DNA from: Methylobacterium haplocladii
GTDB taxonomy: Bacteria > Pseudomonadota > Alphaproteobacteria > Rhizobiales > Beijerinckiaceae
Reading direction: 5' to 3'
DNA length: 64,000 nucleotides
NCBI RefSeq assembly: GCF_007992175.1
Contig: NZ_BJZT01000014.1
Span: 62,001-126,000, forward strand
Positions 35,065-44,139 of the stretch are shown piece after piece. The translations under genes were made by a program, and so were the position numbers. The notes beneath the pieces were generated by a model that made no database searches, had not been told where the DNA came from, and saw only the letters and a list, made by a program, of their open reading frames with translations. Each line of letters starts with the position of its first letter. Positions within the stretch are counted from its first letter, which is position 1.

Positions 35065-35979
35065 TCAGACGGTGCCGTCCAGAAAATCCCGCAGCAGCAG
35101 GTGCGCGATGGCGAGCGGCTGCGGAGCCGTGATGCCCTCGGGATGGCACGCGTCGAACATGGTTCGCAGCTCGGCCCTCGACACCCAGCGGGCTTCCGCC
35201 AGTTCGAGCGGATCGCGGGTGATCACCTCGGTGGTCGCTTCGGCGACGCAGCCGATCATCAGCGAGGACGGGAACGGCCAGGGTTGCGAGGCGCGGTAGC
35301 GGACCGAACCGACGGCGATGCCGGTCTCCTCGAAGGTTTCGCGGCGAACCGCGTCCTCGATCGTCTCGCCGGGCTCCACGAATCCGGCGAGGCAGGAATA
35401 CATGGTGCCGGGGAAGTGCGGGCCGCGGCCGATCAGGCAAGCATCGCCGCGGTGGACCAGCATGATCACCACCGGATCGGTGCGCGGGAAGTGATGCATC
35501 CCGCAGGCCGGGCATTCGCGCCGGAAGCCGCCGGCCTTGGGCTCGGTGGCCGTTCCGCAATTGGAGCAGAAGCCGTTGCGGCCGTGCCAGGCGAGGACCG
35601 ACTTCGCCGTCGCGAGGAGGCCGAGTTCCTCCGCCGCCACCGCGCCCTGGGCCGCGATGCCGCGCAGGTCGGAGATGCGAAAGTCCGGTTCGGGAAACGA
35701 CTCGGCCGCGTCTTCCGGCAGCGCGGTCGCGAAGACCGGGCGGTCTTCGAAGCGGCCGAGGAAGATCGTCAGCGGCCCATCCGGCCTGCGCGCTGCCTCG
35801 TCCGGAGTGAGCAGTGCGGTCGGCGTCTCGCCTGGGCGCAGGATCACGCGATCACCGGCGAAGAGCAGAATGCCGGTGCCCGGCGCGTCGACCGGCGGGA
35901 CCGCGACATGCTCGCGCTCCGCGCCGTGGCGGACCAGCCGGCTCTTCACGAAGCCGAGGCGGTCGTAGGCGTCCGCCAT
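35065..35979 (-). CDS. nudC: NAD(+)/NADH diphosphatase, Nudix
   Basis: 304 residues. N-terminal domain, then a zinc ribbon (CSNCG ... CPACG) and the Nudix box in GFVEPGETIEDAVRRETFEETGI with the downstream SQPWPFPSSLMIG motif that is specific for NudC. Hydrolyses NAD(H) to NMN(H) and AMP and removes NAD caps from RNA. ATG 35979 chosen; it follows the HIT gene stop by 2 bases, so the two are an operon. Confidence 0.95.
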   Translation of the reverse strand: MADAYDRLGFVKSRLVRHGAEREHVAVPPVDAPGTGILLFAGDRVILRPGETPTALLTPDEAARRPDGPLTIFLGRFEDRPVFATALPEDAAESFPEPDFRISDLRGIAAQGAVAAEELGLLATAKSVLAWHGRNGFCSNCGTATEPKAGGFRRECPACGMHHFPRTDPVVIMLVHRGDACLIGRGPHFPGTMYSCLAGFVEPGETIEDAVRRETFEETGIAVGSVRYRASQPWPFPSSLMIGCVAEATTEVITRDPLELAEARWVSRAELRTMFDACHPEGITAPQPLAIAHLLLRDFLDGTV

Positions 35980-35981
35980 CG

Positions 35982-36398
35982 TCAGGCCGCCGCGAACAGG
36001 GCGCCGGCGCGCTCGATGAGCTGAGCCCTGGCATGAGCCGGGTAGGGCTTGGCCGTCCCGACGCCCCAGATCGGGCTCGGCCAGGCGGGGTCGGAGCGGA
36101 AGCGTCCGATCACGTGGACGTGGAGCTGCGCCACCACGTTGCCGAGCGCCGCGACGTTGACCTTGTCCGGCTTCGAGAGCGTCTGCATCACGCGCGAGGC
36201 GAGGCGGATCTCCTCCATCAGCGTGGCCGAGTCCTCCGGCGTGAGGTCGGTCAGTTCGCTCAGGCCCTCCCGGCGCGGCACCAGGATCAGCCAGGGGAAG
36301 CGGGAATCGTCCATCAGCAGGACGGAGCACAGGGCGAGGTCGCCGAGTGCGGCGGTGTCGGCCTGGAGGCGGGGGTCGAGGGTGAAGTCGGTGCTCAT
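35982..36398 (-). CDS. HIT-family nucleotide hydrolase/transferase
   Basis: 138 residues with the histidine triad region QLHVHVIGRF. The first position of HxHxH is Gln and the catalytic second His is kept, the form seen in many alphaproteobacterial HIT proteins annotated as Ap4A-type hydrolases. FPWLILVPRREGLSELTDLT is the substrate-binding strand-loop. Co-transcribed with nudC, 2 bases apart, suggesting shared dinucleotide clean-up. Confidence 0.85.
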   Translation of the reverse strand: MSTDFTLDPRLQADTAALGDLALCSVLLMDDSRFPWLILVPRREGLSELTDLTPEDSATLMEEIRLASRVMQTLSKPDKVNVAALGNVVAQLHVHVIGRFRSDPAWPSPIWGVGTAKPYPAHARAQLIERAGALFAAA

Positions 36399-36615
36399 GA
36401 CGCTGCGATGTAGGACGCGGCGCGCCGAGTGGGAGCCGGTTTCGCAAACCCTCTGCCTTGCACAGGCAGGATCGCGCGCTTAGGCGTCGCGTGTGGCCGA
36501 GCACGACGGAGCCATCATCGATCTGCGACGACACGCCTGCGCAATCGAGTTCCGCCAGAGTTCGCGCGATCACAGCTTCGGCAAGCAGCCGGGCCGGATC
36601 GACCGAGGGGTTCCC

Positions 36616-36708
36616 ATGGTTTCCAGCGTTCAATACACGTGGATGCTCGCGGTAGCCTTCCTGGCGGGCCTCGTGCTGGCGCCGATGATCGACACGGTGT
36701 TGCCATGA
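36616..36708 (+). CDS. Very small membrane protein
   Basis: 30 residues from ATG 36616, which has GAGGGG six bases upstream. MVSSVQYTWMLAVAFLAGLVLAPM forms one hydrophobic helix; the C-terminus is IDTVLP. The frame stays open to a GTG at 36493 giving 71 residues with a charged N-terminus. Too short to classify. It precedes the GCG_CRPN gene by 88 bases on the same strand. Confidence 0.4.
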   Translation: MVSSVQYTWMLAVAFLAGLVLAPMIDTVLP

Positions 36709-36796
36709 TCGGCTCAGCAGGCGTTCAGGGAAAAATGTGTTTCATTCCACCTCCGGCAGCGGCGGCTCCGCGTCGGATGGTCGAGGAGGTCCCAGA

Positions 36797-37099
36797 ATGA
36801 CGAACCTGACAATCTTCGTGACCGCGGCGACGCTCGCGGGCGGTCTCGGTCTCGCATCCGCGGCCAGTGCCGCCCCGCTCAGCCCGGCGCTGCTCGGCGC
36901 GACGGACGGCGCCCGGATCGAACGCGTCGCCGGCGGCTGCGGCCCCGGCTTCCACCCGAACCCGTGGGGCGAGTGCCGCCCGAATTTCTACGGCCCGCGG
37001 CGGTTCTACGGCGGCCCGGTCTATCGTCCCTACGCCTATTACCGCCCGCGCCCGATCTACCGGCCCTACGGCTTCTACGGCCCCCGTCCGTTTTTCTAG
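36797..37099 (+). CDS. GCG_CRPN-type secreted repeat protein
   Basis: 100 residues from ATG 36797 (GAGGAGG before it). Signal peptide cleaved after SAASA (about residue 26). Then comes the GCG_CRPN block: GGCGPGFHPNPWGECRPN with Cys pair, followed by a Tyr/Pro/Arg-rich tail with YRPYAYYRPRP and YGFYGPRPFF repeats. NCBI recognises this prefix-to-repeats architecture in Bradyrhizobium and relatives; function unknown, perhaps envelope-associated. Confidence 0.75.
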   Translation: MTNLTIFVTAATLAGGLGLASAASAAPLSPALLGATDGARIERVAGGCGPGFHPNPWGECRPNFYGPRRFYGGPVYRPYAYYRPRPIYRPYGFYGPRPFF

Positions 37100-37141
37100 G
37101 ACGGGCCTCACGAGGCGGATCCGTCTCGCGGCATGACACGC

Positions 37142-37178
37142 AAAAAAAAGCCGGCGAGCGTAGGCTCGCCGGCTTTTT
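37142..37178. terminator. Bidirectional rho-independent terminator
   Basis: Perfect 10-bp stem GCCGGCGAGC / GCTCGCCGGC with a 4-base loop, preceded by eight A and followed by five T. It serves the GCG_CRPN gene on the plus strand and the RND pump operon on the minus strand. Confidence 0.92.
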
Positions 37179-37204
37179 CGGGCCTGTCGTCGCGCGCGCC
37201 GGCA

Positions 37205-40200
37205 CTACCCGTGTGCGGGATGCGCGCCCGAAGGCTCATCGGTCGGCTTGCCGCGCTTCTTGCCGAGCCAGATCACGAAGCGGCGGATCACCACGTAGAA
37301 GACCGGTGTCAGGAACAGGCCGAAGAAGGTCGCGCCGATCATCCCGAAGCACACCGCGGTGCCGAGCGCCTGGCGCATCTCGGCGCCGGGCCCGGTGGCG
37401 ATGACGAGCGGCACGGTGCCGAGGATGAAGGCGAAGGCCGTCATCAGGATCGGCCGTAGGCGCAGGCGGCAGGCATGCACCGCGGCGTCGACCGGCCCCT
37501 TGTGCTCCGCCTCCTCGATATCGTGCGCGAACTCGACGATCAGGATGGCGTTCTTGGCGGCGAGACCGATCAGCACGATCAGTCCGATCTGGGTCAGGAT
37601 GTTGTTGTCCTGCCCCCGCAACTGGACGCCGAACAGGGCGGCGAGCACGCCGGTCGGCACCACGAGCAGGATCGCCAGCGGGAGCGCCCAGGATTCGTAC
37701 TGCGCGGCGAGCACCAGGAAGACGAGCAGCACGCCGAGCGCGAAGACGTAGATCGCCGTGTTGCCCACCGCCTTCTGCTGGTAGGCGATCTCGGTCCAGT
37801 CGTAGGCATAGCCGTCGGGCAGCGCCTTGGTGGCGATCTGCTCCATGGCGTCGAGGGCCTGGCCCGTGGAGATGCCGGGCTTCGCCACACCCTGAACCGG
37901 CACCGAGTAGTACAGGTTGAACCGCTGCACGATCTGCGGACCGGTGATCTCGCGGATCGTGGCGAGCGTCCCCATCGGCACCAGCGCACCGGTGGAGGAG
38001 CGGACCTTCAGCTGCTCGATGTCCCGCTGCGACATGCGGAACTTGGCGTCGCCCTGCACGCGGACCTGATAGATGCGGCCGAGCGTGTTGAAGTCGTTGA
38101 CGTAGGTGCCGCCGAGCGCCGCCTGCACGGTGCTGAAGACGTTGGTCAGCGGCACGTTCAGCATGCGCGCCACGGTGCGGTCGATGTCGAGATAGAGTTG
38201 CGGCGTGTCGTTGGCGAAGGTCGTGAAGACCCGCTGCACGTCGTTGCTCTGATTGGCCTGTCCAAGCACCTCGTTCACCGCCGCCAGGAGCGGCGCGATA
38301 TCGGACGACTGCCGGCTCTCGATCTGCATCTTGAAGCCGCCGCCCTGGCCGAGTCCGCGCACCGGCGGCGGCGGGATCACGATCACGCGGGCCTCTTGAA
38401 TGCCGGCGGTCGCCTTGAGGACGTCGCCGGTGATGACGGCGGCGCTGCGGCCGACGGCGGCCCTCTCCTTGGCGCCCTTGAGCGTGAGGAACATCACGGC
38501 CGCGTTGGTGGTGTTGGTGAAGGTCGCGCCGTCGAAGCCGGCGATGATGACGGTGTTGGTGACGCCGTCGACACCGCGCGCGATCTCGGCGGCGTGGTTG
38601 ACCACCGCCGTGGTGCGATCGAGCGAGGCGCCCGAGGGCAACTGCACCACGCCGATCAGGTAGCCCTGGTCCTGATCCGGAATGAAGCCCGTCGGCGTCG
38701 TCTGGACGAGGTGGATCGTCCCGGCGATCACCGCCGCGTAGACGACGAGCATGGCGAGCAGCCCGATCGTATAGGTCGTCAGCACGCGGATGGTGCCGGC
38801 ATAGAAGTTCGACAACGCGTCGAAGCCGCGATTGAACATGTGCGCCAGCCAGGCGACGAAGCGGGCGAGGAAGAACTTCGGCTTCTTCTGCTCGTGGTGC
38901 GGCTTGAGCAGGATCTTGCAGAGCGCCGGCGAGAGCGTCAGCGAGTTGAAGGCCGAGATGATGGTCGAGGCCGCGATGGTGAGCGCGAACTGCTTGTAGA
39001 ACTGGCCCGAGATCCCGGGGATGAAGGCGGTCGGGATGAACACCGCCGCCAGCACCAGCGCGATGGCGAGCACGGCGCTGCCGACCTCGTCCATGGTCTT
39101 GTGCGCGGCCTCGCCCGGCGAGAGCCCTTCCGCCATGTTGCGCTCGACGTTCTCCACCACGACGATCGCGTCGTCGACGACGATGCCGATCGCAAGCACC
39201 AGCCCGAACAGGGTGAGGTTGTTGAGCGAGAAGCCGAAGGCCGCCATCGCCGCGAAGGTGCCGATCAGCGACACGGGGATCGCGATCACCGGGATCAGAG
39301 CCGTGCGCCAGCTCTGCAGGAAGACCAGGATCACGATGACGACGAGGCCGACCGCCTCGAACAGCGTCTTGTAGACCTCGTGGATCGATTCCTCGATGAA
39401 CTCGGTCGGGTTGTAGGCGATCCGGTACTCGACGTCGGGCGGAAAGTTCTTCTTGAGGCTCTCCATCGTCGCCTTGACGGAGGCGGCCGCCTCGAGCGCA
39501 TTGGTGCCGGGACGCTGGAACGCGCCGATGCCGACGGCCGGCGTCGCGTTCAGGAACGAATTCGTCGTGTAGTCCTTCTGGCCCATCTCGACGCGGGCGA
39601 CGTCCTTGATGCGCACCAGACGCCCGTCGCGCGCCTTGACGATGACCTCGGCGAATTCCTCCGGCGTCTTGAAGCGCCCCTGCGACTGCACGACGAGCTG
39701 GAAGGCCGCGCTCGGATCGGCCGGCGGCCCGTTGAGCTGGCCCGCCGCGACCTGCACGTTCTGTTCCTGCAGAGCGGTGGTGATGTCGGTGGTGGTCAGG
39801 CCGTAGGCGGCGAGCTTGTTCGGATCGAGCCAGACGCGCTCGGCGTATTCGTTGCCGCCGAAGATCGTGATGTCGCCGACGCCCTCGAGGCGCAGCATCT
39901 CGTCGCGGATGTTCAGGTAGATGTAGTTGGCGAGGTAGTTCTGGTCGTAGGTCTTGTTCGGCGAGAGCAGGTGCACGACCAGCATCAGGTCGGGCGAGGC
40001 CTTGCGGACGATGACGCCGAGGTTGCGCACGTCGGGCGGCAGGCGCGGCTGCGCCACCGAAAGCCGGTTCTGGACGAGGACGTTCGCGATATCGAGGTTG
40101 GTGCCGACCTTGAAGGTGACGGTGAGCAGCATCGCGCCGTCGTTCGTCGACAGCGACGTCATGTAGAGCATGTTGTCGACGCCGTTGATCTCCTGTTCGA

Positions 40201-40399
40201 GCGGCGTCGCGATGGTGGCGGCCACGGTCTCGGCATTCGCGCCCGGGAAGGACGCGCGCACGGTCACGGTCGGCGGCACGATCTCGGGATATTGCGAGAC
40301 CGGCAGCTTCTCGTAGGCCACGATGCCGAGGATCAGGAAGATGATCGACGTGACCGAGGCGAAGATCGGCCGGTCGACGAAGAAGTGGGCAAAACGCAT
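37205..40399 (-). CDS. RND multidrug efflux permease (HAE-1, AcrB/MexF-like)
   Basis: 1064 residues. 12 membrane helices with two large periplasmic loops. MRFAHFFVDRPIFASVTSIIF is the HAE-1 N-terminus, and VLAIGIVVDDAIVVVENVER carries the proton-relay pair Asp409/Asp410. The closest named relatives by motif are MexF and BepE. Works as a trimer with the adaptor encoded upstream (110-base gap) and an outer-membrane channel not found in the window. No regulator is adjacent. Confidence 0.96.
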   Translation of the reverse strand: MRFAHFFVDRPIFASVTSIIFLILGIVAYEKLPVSQYPEIVPPTVTVRASFPGANAETVAATIATPLEQEINGVDNMLYMTSLSTNDGAMLLTVTFKVGTNLDIANVLVQNRLSVAQPRLPPDVRNLGVIVRKASPDLMLVVHLLSPNKTYDQNYLANYIYLNIRDEMLRLEGVGDITIFGGNEYAERVWLDPNKLAAYGLTTTDITTALQEQNVQVAAGQLNGPPADPSAAFQLVVQSQGRFKTPEEFAEVIVKARDGRLVRIKDVARVEMGQKDYTTNSFLNATPAVGIGAFQRPGTNALEAAASVKATMESLKKNFPPDVEYRIAYNPTEFIEESIHEVYKTLFEAVGLVVIVILVFLQSWRTALIPVIAIPVSLIGTFAAMAAFGFSLNNLTLFGLVLAIGIVVDDAIVVVENVERNMAEGLSPGEAAHKTMDEVGSAVLAIALVLAAVFIPTAFIPGISGQFYKQFALTIAASTIISAFNSLTLSPALCKILLKPHHEQKKPKFFLARFVAWLAHMFNRGFDALSNFYAGTIRVLTTYTIGLLAMLVVYAAVIAGTIHLVQTTPTGFIPDQDQGYLIGVVQLPSGASLDRTTAVVNHAAEIARGVDGVTNTVIIAGFDGATFTNTTNAAVMFLTLKGAKERAAVGRSAAVITGDVLKATAGIQEARVIVIPPPPVRGLGQGGGFKMQIESRQSSDIAPLLAAVNEVLGQANQSNDVQRVFTTFANDTPQLYLDIDRTVARMLNVPLTNVFSTVQAALGGTYVNDFNTLGRIYQVRVQGDAKFRMSQRDIEQLKVRSSTGALVPMGTLATIREITGPQIVQRFNLYYSVPVQGVAKPGISTGQALDAMEQIATKALPDGYAYDWTEIAYQQKAVGNTAIYVFALGVLLVFLVLAAQYESWALPLAILLVVPTGVLAALFGVQLRGQDNNILTQIGLIVLIGLAAKNAILIVEFAHDIEEAEHKGPVDAAVHACRLRLRPILMTAFAFILGTVPLVIATGPGAEMRQALGTAVCFGMIGATFFGLFLTPVFYVVIRRFVIWLGKKRGKPTDEPSGAHPAHG

Positions 40400-40509
40400 C
40401 GGCTCAACCTTCCGCCGCCGCGCCGGAGGGTCCGGATCGTCGGCTCATGTCTTCGTCTGCGGCCGCGCCGGTGGCATAGCGGATCTTGGCGCGGCGAATG
40501 GTGCGGTCG

Positions 40510-41667
40510 TCAGCTCTTGGTCGGCGGCAGCTGCTGGGTCTCTGGCTTGACCTTGGCGCCGGGGCGCACCTTGGCGACGCCGTTGATCACCACCGTGTCG
40601 TCGCCCTTCAGGCCATCGCGGATGACGCGGTAGCCATCGACGATCGGCCCGATCTTCACGGGCTTCGCCTCGACCTTGTCCTCGGCGCCGAGCACGTAGA
40701 CGATGCGCTTGTCCTGGTTGGCCGAGATGGCCTCGTCCGGGATCATGATCGCTTCGTAGGGCTTCGTCGCCGGCATCGAGACGATGCCGAACAGGCCGGG
40801 CTTGATGAAGCCGTTGGCGTTCGGGACCGTGGCGCGCAGCAGGATGGTGCCGGTCTGGCCGTCGACGCGGTTGTCGACGAAGTCGAGCGTGCCCTTGTGG
40901 GTCGGCTTGTCCTCGCCGGTGAGCGCGATCATGATCGGCGCGCCCTGGCCGCGCTGGGTCACGCCCATGCCGATGCCGAGCGCCGTCTGGTATTTCAGGA
41001 ACGACTTCTCGTCGACGGTGAAGCCGAAATAGATCGGGTCGAGCGAGACGATCGTCGTCAGCAGCGTCTGGTCGGTGATGACGATGTTGCCCTCGGTCAC
41101 GGCGCGCTGGCTGATCCGGCCGTTGATCGGCGACTTCACCTCGGTGAAATCGTAGTTGAGTTGGGCGTTGCGCAGGGCCGCCTCGGCGCTGTCGACGTCG
41201 GCTTGCGCGGTCTGCGAGGCCTGCCGGCGCTGGTCGGTGACCTGCTCGGAGATGTTGCCGCCCTTCGACAGCACCTGCGCACGTTCGAGGTCCGTCTGGC
41301 TGAAGGACAGCCGCGCCTTGGCCGAAGTCAGTGTCGCCTGGGCCTGTTCGAGGGCCGCCTTGTAGGGCCGGCGGTCGATGACGAAGAGCACCTCGCCCTT
41401 CTTCACGGTCGCGCCGTCCTGGAACATGATCTTGTCGAGATAGCCGGTGACGCGGGCGCGCACCTCGACGAACTCGATCGGGTCGAAGCGCCCCGTATAC
41501 TGGTCCTGCTCGACGATCTCACGGACGACGGGCTTGGAGACAGTGACGCCGGGCGGCGGCGCGCCGGGAGCCTGGGCGAGCGCGGGCGGCGCGGCAAAAG
41601 CTGCGGTCAGACCGATCGTGACGAGGCTGTACAGCCGAGCGTTGCGCATTCTTTGGGTTCCCTTCAT
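40510..41667 (-). CDS. RND efflux periplasmic adaptor (membrane fusion protein)
   Basis: 385 residues. Signal peptide LYSLVTIGLTAAFAAPPALAQ; then biotinyl-lipoyl-like halves (DGATVKKGEVLFVIDRRPYKAALEQA and the coiled-coil hairpin with DLERAQVLSKGG), the beta-barrel, and MIPDEAISANQDKRIVYVL in the membrane-proximal domain. No lipobox cysteine, so anchored differently from AcrA. ATG 41667 or ATG 41649 are both possible starts. Transcribed before the pump gene. Confidence 0.94.
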   Translation of the reverse strand: MKGTQRMRNARLYSLVTIGLTAAFAAPPALAQAPGAPPPGVTVSKPVVREIVEQDQYTGRFDPIEFVEVRARVTGYLDKIMFQDGATVKKGEVLFVIDRRPYKAALEQAQATLTSAKARLSFSQTDLERAQVLSKGGNISEQVTDQRRQASQTAQADVDSAEAALRNAQLNYDFTEVKSPINGRISQRAVTEGNIVITDQTLLTTIVSLDPIYFGFTVDEKSFLKYQTALGIGMGVTQRGQGAPIMIALTGEDKPTHKGTLDFVDNRVDGQTGTILLRATVPNANGFIKPGLFGIVSMPATKPYEAIMIPDEAISANQDKRIVYVLGAEDKVEAKPVKIGPIVDGYRVIRDGLKGDDTVVINGVAKVRPGAKVKPETQQLPPTKS

Positions 41668-41773
41668 CCCGCGCTAGAGGCTCGGGACGGGTCGCGTTGT
41701 GCGGTGTCGCACACAACCGCCGGAATGAGCGGCCTGGAGCGGGGACGGATTTGGAGCAGCATGCCCGATCGTC

Positions 41774-42097
41774 TCAGCGTTCGATCGGCTCTCCCGAACC
41801 GTACCAGTCCTTGAACGCGCCCTCGTAATGCTCGCTCACGTCGAGCCCGGCCTGCCGGGCGGCGGCGATGGCGTGGACCGAGCGGACGCCCGAGGCGCAG
41901 GAGAAGACCGGGCGGCGCCCGTCGCCCTCGATCAGCGCCTTGAGCGTCGCAGGATCGAAGTCCGAGAGCGGATACGAGACAGATCCCGGGATGTGCCCGC
42001 CCGCGAATTCGTGCTCCTCGCGGACGTCGATCAACAGGATCGAGCCGTCGGCCAGTCCCTGCTTCACGGCATCCCGGTCGACATCGACGATGGTCAT
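41774..42097 (-). CDS. Rhodanese-like domain protein
   Basis: 107 residues from ATG 42097 (MTIVDVDRDAVKQGL). Single rhodanese domain with IDVREEHEFAGGHIPGSVSYPL and the active-site loop FSCASGVRS with catalytic Cys and a six-residue loop, the size that accepts sulfur. Transfers sulfane sulfur to thiol acceptors, or detoxifies. Frame extends to 42142 but this start fits the family. Upstream neighbour is a glycosyltransferase, downstream the adaptor gene; no clear operon. Confidence 0.9.
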   Translation of the reverse strand: MTIVDVDRDAVKQGLADGSILLIDVREEHEFAGGHIPGSVSYPLSDFDPATLKALIEGDGRRPVFSCASGVRSVHAIAAARQAGLDVSEHYEGAFKDWYGSGEPIER

Positions 42098-42242
42098 CGC
42101 GTGCGAGCCTCGTTGTTGGGAACGGTCCAGCGCGTGGACCAAGACTACGACCGGCGGAGACCACAGGCCGGCGACCGCGAATGCTGACGGTTTCCCATAT
42201 TCGTCAGCACAGCCCGAAGCAAGTTGGCGCGCCGGGGTGGCG

Positions 42243-43520
42243 TCACGGCCCGTCGAGAGCCGCGATGGCGGTATCGAGCGTTCGGAGGTGGTCTGGCCAA
42301 GTCGGGGCCCGGTATCCGTCGAGACGCGCCGCGAGGGATATTCGCAGCGGAGAGTCCGGCACGCTCAACGCCTCGATCGCGCCTCGCCAGCCTTGGCCGT
42401 CGAGCGGGTCGAGCAGATGCGCGAACGCTTCGCCTATCTCGCGATGGACGGCGATGTCGGAGGCGACGACCGGCAAACCGCTCGCCGCCGCCTCCACCAC
42501 CGGCAAGCCGTAACCCTCGATGAAGGAGGGCATCAGCAGAGCCGTCGCGCCGCGCATCAGCCGGGCGAGGCCGGAAGTCGAAAGACCCGCGACCTCCGTG
42601 ACATGCGGGGCGATCGCCGTGCAGCGCTCGAGCAGGTCGATGACGTTCTCCACCTCCCAGCCGCGCCGGCCGACGATGACGAGATGCGGCGTCCCGGCGC
42701 CGTGCCGCTCGGCGAGATCGCGCCAGAGCTGGAGCAGCATCAGGTGGTTCTTACGGGATTCGATGGTTCCGCAGATCAGGAAGGTCGGCCGCGAAAAACG
42801 CGGCGCTGCGCCGTCGCGCGCGGAAAACACCGGTTCGACGCCGAGCGGAGCCACCGTGATCGGCTTGGCGGAAAAGCCGCGCGTGGCGAGGTGCTCCGAG
42901 AACCGCGCGCCGACGTCGGTCGAGTTCACGATCACCGCGGCCGCGTGGCGGGCGATGGTCTCCATGCGTCGCGCGTGACGGACCGACTCGCCGGGGCGCC
43001 CGTATTCGGGATGCGAGATCGGGATCAGGTCGTGCACGAAAAAGACCGGCCGGATGTCGCGGCGGCCGTAGAGCCAGTCGAAGCGGCCCGGCAGGTCGAG
43101 GCGCAGATGGGCGCTGTGCAGGTACACCGTGCCCGGCGGCAGCGCCTCGATACCCCGGCCACGCAGCGTTCGGAGCGCCGTCCCGGCCTGAACCCGCCGG
43201 CGCCGGAGCGCGTCGCGGCGCGCGCCGGCCGGCGTCGCCTGCTCGCTCGGACCGCCGACGAGGCGGCGATAGACCGGATCGTCCTCGGCGCGAACGTCCT
43301 CGACCCAGCCGGCGGCAACGGCCTCCACGACGGCGTGCGCCTGCTCCCGGTCGATCACCCGCGGCCCGAACGCACTCGTCACCAGCCCGAAGCGCGGCCC
43401 CTCGCCGGCGAGCACGTGGCGGGCATAGGCGAGATCGACCCGGTCGATGCCCGTCGGGCTGGCATGACGCAGACGGACGATCAGCCGCGTCAGGTCGAAG
43501 GCGATGGCGCGTGCAGTCAT
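42243..43520 (-). CDS. Family 4 glycosyltransferase
   Basis: 425 residues, GT-B. C-terminal nucleotide-sugar domain with FLICGTIESRKNHLMLLQLWRDL, HLVIVGRRGWEVEN, and SFIEGYGLPVVEAAASGLPVVASD (EX7E motif). N-terminal part has LTRLIVRLRHASPTGIDRVDLAYARH, typical of mannosyl or rhamnosyl transferases that act on polysaccharides. Isolated from the main polysaccharide locus by about 16 kb. No membrane segment. Confidence 0.92.
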   Translation of the reverse strand: MTARAIAFDLTRLIVRLRHASPTGIDRVDLAYARHVLAGEGPRFGLVTSAFGPRVIDREQAHAVVEAVAAGWVEDVRAEDDPVYRRLVGGPSEQATPAGARRDALRRRRVQAGTALRTLRGRGIEALPPGTVYLHSAHLRLDLPGRFDWLYGRRDIRPVFFVHDLIPISHPEYGRPGESVRHARRMETIARHAAAVIVNSTDVGARFSEHLATRGFSAKPITVAPLGVEPVFSARDGAAPRFSRPTFLICGTIESRKNHLMLLQLWRDLAERHGAGTPHLVIVGRRGWEVENVIDLLERCTAIAPHVTEVAGLSTSGLARLMRGATALLMPSFIEGYGLPVVEAAASGLPVVASDIAVHREIGEAFAHLLDPLDGQGWRGAIEALSVPDSPLRISLAARLDGYRAPTWPDHLRTLDTAIAALDGP

Positions 43521-43784
43521 GGGTCTCCGTTGGCGCAGGGCTGGACGATGGTCCTTATACCAGTGGCCTTTGACCGTGACCGGTCAAAGGCGCTCGCAGC
43601 AGGGGCTGCGGCGCGCGTTCGCGCTTGCCAATGGCCGAAAGCTGGAAGAGTCAAAGTCCACGGCCGTTGGTATTGGACCGGCCTGCCCGCCGCGGCGACC
43701 GTGTCCCGACGCCTTTCGGGCTTGCGCCGGACCCGGCCGAAAGCTAAGAGCGCCGAGCCCTTCGGGGCGCCGGAACGGATGTGA

Positions 43785-43861
43785 CGGAGTATAGCGCAGC
43801 CCGGTAGCGCACCTGTCTGGGGGACAGGGGGTCGCAGGTTCAAGTCCTGCTACTCCGACCA
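43785..43861 (+). tRNA. tRNA-Pro (anticodon GGG)
   Basis: 77-base cloverleaf: acceptor CGGAGTA/TACTCCG, D arm GCGC-AGCCCGGTA-GCGC, anticodon stem CCTGT/ACAGG around loop CTGGGGG (anticodon GGG), T arm GCAGG-TTCAAGT-CCTGC. CCA is encoded at 43859-43861. The GG of the D loop and TTCAAGT are intact. Followed by a terminator. Confidence 0.97.
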
Positions 43862-43907
43862 ATGCGACGCGGATCGGCGACGAGCCGATGGTTCCGTTCC
43901 GAGGAGA

Positions 43908-43934
43908 GGCCGGGTGCGAAAGCCCCGGCCTTTT
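43908..43934 (+). terminator. Terminator after tRNA-Pro
   Basis: Stem GGCCGGG / CCCGGCC with a 9-base loop and four T directly after; located 47 bases after the CCA. Confidence 0.75.
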
Positions 43935-44139
43935 CCATGTCGGTCGGACCCTTTGCGACCGAGCTCGTGCCGGCCCCTGACATTCCGCCGCATCGGATGT
44001 CGCCCGGAGCCTACCCGACTCCGTACGTCACGTCTCTTTTCGGCATTCGGCAACTCGGCTGCGCACCGCCCGGTTTCAGGACTGTTGCAACCTAGAATTT
44101 TGTGGCAGCACTGTCGAACGAGCGCTGTTGGAGTCGACG

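Noticed and set aside
37475-40633. Very long plus-strand frame (about 1050 codons) opposite the RND permease gene
   Set aside because: High-GC antisense shadow: the product is His/Arg/Asp-rich low-complexity with no domain, while the minus strand has a full RND permease.
40486-41814. 442-codon plus-strand frame opposite the adaptor gene
   Set aside because: Shadow frame; the adaptor gene on the minus strand has a signal peptide and lipoyl-like motifs.
43785-43861. tRNA-Pro as an integration site of a mobile element
   Set aside because: No integrase, repeated tRNA 3' end or foreign-looking block lies downstream within the window; the next genes look native.
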